Shown piece after piece: positions 56,462-64,000 of a stretch of 64,000 nucleotides of DNA. Under the pieces are notes generated by a model. That model was given only the letters and a program-made list of their open reading frames with translations. It searched no databases and had not been told where the DNA came from. The stretch is from Clavulina sp. PMI_390 (lineage: Eukaryota; Basidiomycota; Agaricomycetes; Cantharellales; Hydnaceae): positions 213,309 to 277,308 of the forward strand of contig WIDE01000025.1 in NCBI GenBank assembly GCA_015039315.1, in the 5' to 3' direction. The first letter of the stretch is position 1. Each line of letters opens with the position of its first letter. A program made the position numbers and the translations under genes.

Positions 56462-59288
56462 CTAGCCTTGGTTGGCTTTCGCGGAGAGTTTTGCCTGTGT
56501 AAGCAAAGCGCGGGGCGCATCATCCTATATTGGTCCAAAGGATCATTGGAACACTTCCTAATACAATGACTGAGAACCTAAAGGCTCACCCTAGGCATGA
56601 CGAGTTCGACCAACTGGATGCACTCCGCCTTCCCAAACTGCTCGTCATTCAAGAGCTGATCAAGCTCACTTTGAGAACTAACACGATAGCTCTTGTGAGT
56701 GCGCAACGCAGCGACGTCCACTGGCAAGGCATTCGATGGATAAGTGTTGGCATCTGGTGCGGGCGAGAAGAGGGACAAGATGGCTTGGTGGTTCCAGCGA
56801 GCGATCTGGTTGTACTGAGCACGAGGGCCGTTGATCTGGCGTTCAATTTCGTAGCCATCACTGAAGGATAAATGGAAGCCGTGCAACACGCACGAGCAGA
56901 GTGTATATTCGTTAGATCTGGCTTGAAGAGGGAAAGGGAAAGTCACGACTCACTTATTCAACACGAAGAGAATAGGCTTCAGCCCATGATTGATCATGGT
57001 CCCAATCTGTGGAATATTTGTCGCAGTAGAACGATGAGTGAGAAATGAACGAGTATATGTGGAGGTGAAGACAGACCTCCTGAACAGTCAACTGCAAGCT
57101 ACCATCGCCTACAAACAAGATGGTCCTCCTGCCTTGTTCTCTGGCAGCGAACGCCGCACCGAGCGTGGCTGGGACACTCCATCCAATCGAACCCCACAGA
57201 ACTAACCGCAGGCCCCATAGAAAAGGAAGAGTCAGATCCAGTAAACTCGCTATTGCGGAAGCAAAGACGCCGCACCCTGGAGCAGCAACGAAACGCCCTT
57301 TGGAAGCGTCGTGTCGAGGATGCCAAACTCTGACGTGCCCGTCTCGCCGACGATGACATCACCCTCCTTGAAGAAACTCGAGAGGCGTGGCCACAAGTAC
57401 GCATGGGTGATCGCCTCTTTCTCTGTCTCACGCTTTTTGGCATCCTCAGCGGTGATTTCCTCCGAGATCGGGTTTTGCGGTTCTTTCTCAGCTGGGACGA
57501 CGTTGGCGAGGCGTCGATCTTCGGTGGCGTGGGTGAGGGAGGCGGCGGTCGCTTGGGAGTGAAGCTTCTTGGGGAGCGCAGATAGTGTGTCTTTGAGCGC
57601 TGTGAGGATTGAGCGGAGGCCGACGTCAGGGTAGTCTGGCAGGTCGCATTGTTATATTATTAGCATAGGTGACACGGCGAAAACGTAATGGAGGGAAAGG
57701 ACACTTACGAGCGTATCCGGCAGTGACGTGCGAGATATGAAGTTCAACGGTCTGCGAGCTCTTGAGGCTGTAAGAGAAGCTACCAGTGTTGAAGTCGCTC
57801 TGGCGTGGGTAGGTCATGAGTGACTCGAATCCCTGGATGGGAGCAGCCAACATACCTTGAGGGGTCCGACGTCAATGACAAGATCAGCAGTATCCATCAA
57901 CGCCTGGACAGAAGGCACAGTGATGCTTCCAATATAGATCTACAGAAATAATACCAGGCTGATTAGCACGACATCATCACCAATCGACCTCTCAACTCAC
58001 CCCAGCGAATTGTGGATGCCTTTCGTCCACAGTCCCTTTCCCCATGGGACTAGTGAACACCATCATACCAGTGGCTTCAACCAGCTCCATCACCAAGTCT
58101 TCCACTCCCAACCGCTCGGCGATCGCGTCAATGAGCACCACGGGGTTCTTTGCGGATGCATAGAGCTGAGTGATCGCTTCGACAGCAGCGGCGAGAGCCT
58201 CAGGATCTTTCGGAGCAGGGAGAGGTGCACTTGAGAGAAGTGCTGGGTGAGGTGAAGACGAACTTGGTGGGAGCGGCGTCAAGAGCGGTGCGGAGGAGAT
58301 CAGAGGGTGGACCAGGTTCGTTGGCACTACCAAGGATTCGCAGCGTGAGGATGATATATGTTTGCGGAGTTGTTCAAAGCAGCCAGCACTCACGGGTGAG
58401 GTATACAGGGCGGCACTGTGGGAGGAGTGAGAAGTATGAAAGAAGCCCATGAGATTCGTGTACTCACCTCGGTCAAGGCGGCGATCAGCGTCTCGTCAAT
58501 CAGCTTTCCAGCGTTTTCAGCCTCCGTAAGGAACGTCGACTTGCAGGTGATGTGACCAGACATGTGCTCGAAAGCATGGAAATCTGTCGCACACTCCATC
58601 AGCCATGGATGTCAAGTCCGGTTTAGAACGATCGAATACTCACTTCCGTCGCCTAATGTATGGCTGTAGAAACATATAAGCATTAATATCTCATTGTAAT
58701 GTCAAACTTTCTGGTCGAGAACTTACTGAAGCAGAGCGTGCCCTTCCTGGAGGCTAATGCTGGGGACACCAACAAGGTGAAGAGCAGGAATTCTCTCTGA
58801 GTAGCATCCAGCTATGTAATCATCCAAAGAGGTGTCAGATGGCGGTGTGATACTCGTTTCAATGTGCAAGGGACTCACCGACTCCATTTAGCGCACTCAG
58901 TTCACCAACACCGAATGTGGTGACCATTGCAGCAAGGCTACGCTTCACGCGCGCATTGCCATCCATAGCGTAAGCCTAAAAGAGTGGGATGTCAATCGGC
59001 AGCTAGTGGTGAGACTTATTAATAGCACTATCACTGACAGCGTTGAGCTCATTGGCATTCCCGACCCATTTGATCGACGGATGGGCTTCCACAAGGTCAA
59101 GGAAAGCCTGCGAGTGGAGCAGCAAATTATCCCGTTATTTTCGATGGACGATCTAAAGGTCAGGCACTCACCAAGTTGAAATCGCCCGGGACGCCGAATA
59201 ACGACGTCACTCCAAGCTGGGAGAGACGTTCGAGGATGTAGTCTCCAACGGAGATCTGAGCAGGATACGACTTCTGGGGTTGGGACAT
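56462..59288 (-). CDS. PDC: Pyruvate decarboxylase (thiamine diphosphate dependent)
   Basis: Minus strand, ATG at 59288 ([18 protein letters not shown]). Family motifs run in order: [31 protein letters not shown] (the cofactor-activating Glu), [20 protein letters not shown] with the catalytic His pair, [11 protein letters not shown], the central domain, [31 protein letters not shown], the TPP/Mg motif [11 protein letters not shown] and [14 protein letters not shown]. These are pyruvate decarboxylase rather than acetolactate synthase features. It converts pyruvate to acetaldehyde and CO2 in the cytosol, the first step of ethanol fermentation. The first His of the HH pair is split across an intron (CA/C). 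The open frame stops at 56578, but AGG|GTGAGC there is a donor; splicing 56495-56589 joins MPR to [10 protein letters not shown] and ends at 56462, a more typical C-terminus. Many introns; no frameshift seen. Confidence 0.88.
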
Positions 59289-59963
59289 CAGCAGACGAGG
59301 CGCGGGGTTTTTTCGAGGGTAGGGCGGTGTATGGGACTAGGGAACCAGAAGATAAGGCCGGAAGGGATCGGGTCTCGAGCTTCGATCCTGCTCAGTTATG
59401 TCAATGCAGTCAGCGGGGCCCAGACCAGCATCGACGAGATCAAACGGAGCAGGTCGAGAGTTATCAATAAACCAGGGCACCATCGAAAAGGTTTCTTAGC
59501 AGATGATTTCGTCCGTTTCCGAAGAGCCTGAAAGGTTTTGGGAATTTGCAGCGATTTCTTGCAACCGTGAGAAGCAGATTCGATTTAGTGCCTCGTCGAT
59601 GACCACAAGTCACACCACCCAATTGAGGCAGGAGACAGCGTCAACTTGCCACTATCAAGAGTGATGCCAAGTAAATGGATGGCAGGGTGTAAAACGCGAG
59701 CTTCTGGATTCCTGATAGAGAGCTCCTCTATCAGCTTTACCTCGGAGATCTGCCACCAACCAATGGCAGTATCCATACTGCCATTGATATCTTGGTCATT
59801 GCCCGATTTCCAATTGTGAGACAAGAATTTCACCAACTTTCTTGGAAGCAGTGCACTCTTGGACAGACGCGCAGTCTCAGACCCCCATGGACGAACAGAA
59901 CTGTTCTTCCACCAGCAGGGATCTCTGTCTAACCTCTATCACACTTGCATCTGGACAAAGACG
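59289..59963. other. Divergent upstream region of PDC and the 59964 gene
   Basis: About 675 bases between two divergent starts, presumably both promoters. No other gene recognised. The frame continues upstream of 59964 to about 59859 but has no ATG. Confidence 0.45.
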
Positions 59964-60760
59964 ATGACAACATTCGCTGGTGGGGAGATAGAGGAACTTG
60001 ACTTTATTGCTGAGTCCGTGCGGGGCCTGGGCCTCGAGGATGAACCCACCTCTGCTCCAGACCCTGTCGCGGAGGACCCCTTTGCATCGCAATCTCTCAT
60101 CGAAGCACTAGCGGTAGACATGACGAAAGTCATTGTAGCCCTCGACACTGCGCTAGGACTGGAAGTGGCCAAAATTATCTTCATTGCTACCCCAGATGCA
60201 GGCGGTGTCGGGCGTGACTCGTCGCAGCCAGCACGCCGACGCCCGCGATCCCTTCCATTTACACGATCAACAACTGTCGCGGCTTCGGTGGCGCGCACCC
60301 CCACCAATTCAGTGGCTCTCGTTGAAAAGTGGGAATCCCTTTTGAAAGATTGTTTCTATATTGTCGACTACTGTGTTGAATTACACTCGCGATGTGAAAC
60401 CTTTCAGGCTCACCAAAGGAAATCACCCTTTTTTTGGTTTCTGAAGCAGGGCTATAAGTGAGTTTCACCTACAATTTCTCGTTATTCTCTGACATCTCCG
60501 CTCGATAGACGTCTTCTATCTTTGAGAGAGTTTGTTGCAAGCAGTGACCAGCTAAGCCATTCATTGAGCGATTGGGATCCGCAGCCGCTCTCCGATTGGC
60601 GAACAAATACTGTCGTAAGTTATCTGCTTCGTATTAGGCTCTGCTTTCTTACTCATGTGTAGCATAGTGGAATTTCCAGAAATATGGGGTTTTAGACGAC
60701 CAAGATCGTTTTGTAGATGGTTGGGGTAAATCGCCATCAGTAGGTCGGTATCTACCATGA
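59964..60760 (+). CDS. Hypothetical protein next to the TPR gene
   Basis: Three exons, 59964-60457, 60509-60614 and 60680-60760, give about 226 residues from MTTFAGGEIEELDFIAESV to WGKSPSVGRYLP. The joins are in frame with GTGAGT and GTAAGT donors, and the last exon (KYGVLDDQDRFVDGW) reads like real coding sequence. The N-terminal third is acidic and predicted helical. A basic, Arg-rich linker (QPARRRPRSLPFTRS) separates it from a second helical part (VEKWESLLKDCFYIVDYCV). No signal peptide, membrane helix or domain is recognised. It lies on the same strand about 300 bases before the TPR gene, but no functional link is visible. Confidence 0.5.
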
Positions 60761-61071
60761 TAGCAACTTCCTTCTTGATATTATGTTATGGTTCATAGGA
60801 AGTGCCAAGCACCCTCCTCGGTCTCCTTCCCCCCGCTATGATTAAATGCATACAAAACCGTCCTCCCTCTTGTCGGACACATGATTTCATATCATGGACG
60901 CGGGACGAGCTTTCGTCATCCAGCGAGAGGTCAATTGGGCGCCTCCAGGAGGTATCTCTCTTCCGCAGTAAATAAGCTCCCTTCCATCACGAATTCATTG
61001 TTTTCGGATTTGGCAATGACTCCGATGCTCAGTCGCCGGCAAGCTGGATCCGACTAGAGCGTTCCGCGCAG

Positions 61072-63777
61072 ATGCCACATGATCGTATGGGCACATTGCT
61101 CCGTGCAGAATCTTTCGGTCCTCTAACCGGAGGTGTCGACGCTCGAGAAACTATATCATTCTCTGAGTCCAAATCAACGCTGGCAAATAACGCCACTGAG
61201 CTTGCAAAAATTCTTCTTCCAGCTCCCACTCCTACTCCCTTCTTCCTCAAAGCCATAGCTCACCAAACCTTTGCAACTGGCGCTTCAAATGAGAAGTACG
61301 AGCTCTTCACTAGCAACTGCAGGTGGTACGCACGGCAAAGTTTCCTGAGTACCCTGCAGTGGTGTGATGCTGCACCCGTCCCGTATACTGTAAGTTGGAA
61401 GGGAATAGAGAGCCCCCCAGCGTTGATCCTTGCAAAGCTTCAGAAGGAGCGCTTTGGAGGATCAAAACTTCTCGATCAGCGAGCTCACGCTCTTGAACAA
61501 GATAACCAACTCTTGTTGTACATGGCGCAAAGTAAGGCTACCTCGCTTCTGCCCTCTCGAGCAATGCTAGAGAAGCATCTTGATAATTTCCCAACAACTT
61601 CCCTCCATCCGAACGACCAAACAGTTCACACTGCGCAGGTGCTCGTGCTACAATCCCACGCAGCAGCATTGCAAGAAGACTTTGATCAAGCAATTCATGA
61701 TGCTAAACAGGCGATAGCACTCTTGAAGAAATCTCCTGAGAGGTCTCCACGTAAAGACAACATGCTATTTTTGTCTTTCAAAGTATGGGGCGAGGCTTTG
61801 CGCCTTTCTGGGCGCCATGACGAAGCCACACCTGTTTTCCACGAGGCTTTGAACCATGAGAAATCTCACGCAATGCCATCTGTGATCATACTTACCCGAT
61901 TAGGCTTCGATCATTATACGAATGGGCAGCTAGATGAGGCAGTGAATGCGCTGCAGAAAGCCCTCAAATTATTGGATGATCTTGATCGTTATGGTTGGAC
62001 TGATACACTCTCGAATCGAGCTGACATCCTTCGCATACTGGCCGAAGCACAAAAAGACTCCGGCCGATATAGGGATGCCCTTATGGTCTTCAGTGAAATC
62101 GTGTCAATACGACGCGATCTCCCTGACCCCGAAGACCTCGGCGATAGTGTTATCGGTGCAATCTTTTCTCTAGGCCGATGCGCGATAACTGCTAGAGAAT
62201 ATGCGGTTGCCATAAGCGCTTTTGATGAAGTGGTTCGCTTTTTCAGAGGGGGTGGTATTGAGTGTCGGTTCGCGCTTGTTTATTCGTTATGGATGCGTAG
62301 TTCCGCCTTCTTTTTCTCTGAGGATCTCAAATCTGGGAATAAAGATCTTGTGGAAGCCATATCTATACAACGCGAGATAGACCCTCAGGATCTCATGGAG
62401 ACCCGTGGGGGCCTACTTAGGGTTTTGTCTACCTCTCTCATTGGGACTGGTGAACACTCGGACGCTCTTGCGCACATCAATGAATCAATCAACGCATACC
62501 TTGCGATGAATGAGCACGCAAGAGATCCTATTGCGGTCATGGAAGGCATATGTGAAGCGTATACACTCCGCGCGGCCTTGCTCGAGCACCTTGGGGATCC
62601 GGACGAAGCAATCGTCGCATTTTTCGACGGACTCAATTTTAGGCGTCATTGGAAAAACTCGAGTCTGGATGAAAATCAGTTGCTGAAACTTATATCATGT
62701 CTGAGAGAGGGTGCTGGGCCCCTTCACTATTACAATCGCCTTGACGAAGCAAGACCTCTCATGAATGAGGCTGTTAGCTATCTATCTATTCTCCGTGACC
62801 TTAACGTCCAAAGCCAATCATCCTCCATTTCCCAAACGCTACACCAGGCGCTAGTGAGGTGCTCCGAAATAGCGTTTGATACTGGGGACTCTGAAGAGGG
62901 GCTTCGTCTGACTTTAGAAGCTGCAGAGGTAGGGCGACAATCTGAAACATACGGAAACCAGAATGAGGATGAACAACGATTGGGTCCCATTTTGTTGAGA
63001 ATAATTTCTGAGGTAGAGGGTAGTCCCCAACAACTTGTTCTGAATACTACCGAATCTGTTGCCGATCATTGTGTGAGCCACCTTGCGCATCGACTCGACC
63101 TTCAAGTTGCCGCCATTTGGTGGCACGCGCGAGCTCTCCACAACGCTGGAAGACACGAAGCGGCTGCCGAAAGGTTAGGGGATGCCATCATTATGCTCCG
63201 CGAGCTAGCTGAGCCTTCAATTGAATCCTTCTCTGAGCTCGCGCTGTGCTTGTCGACGATGTCGGGATATCTTCAAGATGGTGGATTATTCGAGCGAGCG
63301 CTTATTGCCAACACGGAGTCCCTTGATTGGTACGAAGCATTGTTCGACCAAGAAGCGAATGTAGGGCATTTATATTCTCGAGCCATCGCTCGTCAAGCCA
63401 GACTTCACGTTCTGCTCAAAGATCATGACGCGGCAAAAGTTGCGTTACGCTCCCAGCTCGACCTAATGAAAAGTATTTTTGAAGGCGCAACGGTAAATCG
63501 TATTCTGGAGCTGGCAGAAGGAAATCGCCAAGAAGCCTTCGTGTATTCTGAGGCTGATCCCGTCAGGGCTCTCGATGCTGCCCAGCAGTACGTGCTTCTG
63601 ACTCGTTTGGCATGGGCAATGCCAGAGGATTTACCGCGGGCCTCAAGCAGTAGAGACGAGCCACCACTCAAGAAAGCGCTCAAAGAGGCATTGATCGACC
63701 TCATGGACATCGCGGAGAGGGGTAGCCAAAGGACGGATTTCGAGGAGGCAATGAAGGAATTGTCAGAAATGATGTAA
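61072..63777 (+). CDS. Large intronless tetratricopeptide repeat protein
   Basis: One uninterrupted 901-residue frame from ATG 61072 to TAA 63775-63777, unusual among the intron-rich neighbours. The first 110 residues form a separate domain ending in YELFTSNCRWYARQSFL, a pattern like the Asn-Cys motif of LRAT/PPPDE/NlpC-type cysteine folds. From about residue 185 on there are about a dozen TPR-like helical pairs, for example SHAAALQEDFDQAIHDAKQA, WGEALRLSGRHDEATPVFHE, LGFDHYTNGQLDEAVNALQK, LAEAQKDSGRYRDALMVFSE, LRAALLEHLGDPDEAIVAFF and ARALHNAGRHEAAAERLGDA. TPR arrays bind proteins, so a scaffold role is likely, but the partner is unknown. An upstream exon near 60894 could extend the N-terminus, since the frame is open before the ATG to about 61033; I could not find a join that clearly works. 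Confidence 0.75.
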   Translation: MPHDRMGTLLRAESFGPLTGGVDARETISFSESKSTLANNATELAKILLPAPTPTPFFLKAIAHQTFATGASNEKYELFTSNCRWYARQSFLSTLQWCDAAPVPYTVSWKGIESPPALILAKLQKERFGGSKLLDQRAHALEQDNQLLLYMAQSKATSLLPSRAMLEKHLDNFPTTSLHPNDQTVHTAQVLVLQSHAAALQEDFDQAIHDAKQAIALLKKSPERSPRKDNMLFLSFKVWGEALRLSGRHDEATPVFHEALNHEKSHAMPSVIILTRLGFDHYTNGQLDEAVNALQKALKLLDDLDRYGWTDTLSNRADILRILAEAQKDSGRYRDALMVFSEIVSIRRDLPDPEDLGDSVIGAIFSLGRCAITAREYAVAISAFDEVVRFFRGGGIECRFALVYSLWMRSSAFFFSEDLKSGNKDLVEAISIQREIDPQDLMETRGGLLRVLSTSLIGTGEHSDALAHINESINAYLAMNEHARDPIAVMEGICEAYTLRAALLEHLGDPDEAIVAFFDGLNFRRHWKNSSLDENQLLKLISCLREGAGPLHYYNRLDEARPLMNEAVSYLSILRDLNVQSQSSSISQTLHQALVRCSEIAFDTGDSEEGLRLTLEAAEVGRQSETYGNQNEDEQRLGPILLRIISEVEGSPQQLVLNTTESVADHCVSHLAHRLDLQVAAIWWHARALHNAGRHEAAAERLGDAIIMLRELAEPSIESFSELALCLSTMSGYLQDGGLFERALIANTESLDWYEALFDQEANVGHLYSRAIARQARLHVLLKDHDAAKVALRSQLDLMKSIFEGATVNRILELAEGNRQEAFVYSEADPVRALDAAQQYVLLTRLAWAMPEDLPRASSSRDEPPLKKALKEALIDLMDIAERGSQRTDFEEAMKELSEMM

Positions 63778-64000
63778 TTGTGTTAGGGGGCTGGGGAAGT
63801 ATAGGCGTAGCTCTCGCATGAAATAACTAGCATCAGTGAACAGGGTCTATTCTGAGAGTGATCAGGCAAACACATATTGGCAGTTTGTGCCTGGATCAAG
63901 CCGGTCGTTGCAGCGACAGGTGCTGTCCCTGACTAGTAGGACCAAGAGATCTGAAAATTGTCTTAGTGGTCATTGGTGGTGGACATCTTCAACGCTCGAG
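63778..64000. other. Downstream end of the window
   Basis: About 220 bases after the TPR gene with no recognised feature. Confidence 0.4.

Overview
The window is eukaryotic, from a filamentous fungus, most likely a basidiomycete of the Agaricomycetes. Most genes carry many short GT-AG introns of about 50-130 nt, the intergenic regions are compact, and the protein families are fungal (Zn2Cys6 regulators, GMC oxidoreductase, Opi3-type methyltransferase, DUF6593-like proteins). The DUF6593-like proteins and the style of the regulators suggest an agaricomycete, perhaps Rhizoctonia or a relative, but that placement is inference. A 407-base run of N marks an assembly gap at 35645-36051. Gene models below were spliced by eye from reading frames, splice signals and family motifs.

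Layout. 49-1569: a membrane fatty acid hydroxylase/sterol desaturase-type protein. 3457-6090: a secreted GMC oxidoreductase behind a clear TATA box. 6743-7765 (-): a DUF202 membrane protein. 8019-15984 (-): two tandem, closely related Zn2Cys6 transcription factors (TF-A, TF-B) with duplicated promoters. 16538-16947 (-): a small unknown. 17362-18302 (-): an Opi3/ChoC phospholipid methyltransferase. 19005-24938: two tandem MFS multidrug-type transporters whose promoters are duplicated too. 25583-28225 (-): an amino acid permease. 29958-37280: three DUF6593-like genes around a Rho1 GTPase gene and the assembly gap. 38349-39212 (-): a SnoaL/NTF2-like protein. 41692-44406: a membrane-anchored aspartic protease. 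44948-56143: three more tandem Zn2Cys6 factors (TF-C, TF-D, TF-E) from the same family as TF-A/B. 56462-59288 (-): pyruvate decarboxylase. 59964-60760: an unknown protein. 61072-63777: an intronless TPR protein.

The most unusual content is a local expansion of one transcription factor family, five members in two blocks about 29 kb apart, next to a duplicated transporter pair. All five factors share two C-terminal motifs I do not recognise from a named domain. In all five the apparent stop codon overlaps a good 5' splice site at the same position, so a short last exon has probably been hidden. TF-A and TF-B promoters share an inverted repeat CTCGGTTTT...AAAACCGAG, and both transporter promoters share CGGCA-N8/9-TGCCG. 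Both are CGG/CCG dyads of the general kind that Zn2Cys6 proteins bind. A testable reading is an autoregulated factor family with transporter targets. The remaining genes are mostly core metabolism and signalling: ethanol fermentation, phosphatidylcholine synthesis, amino acid uptake and Rho signalling.
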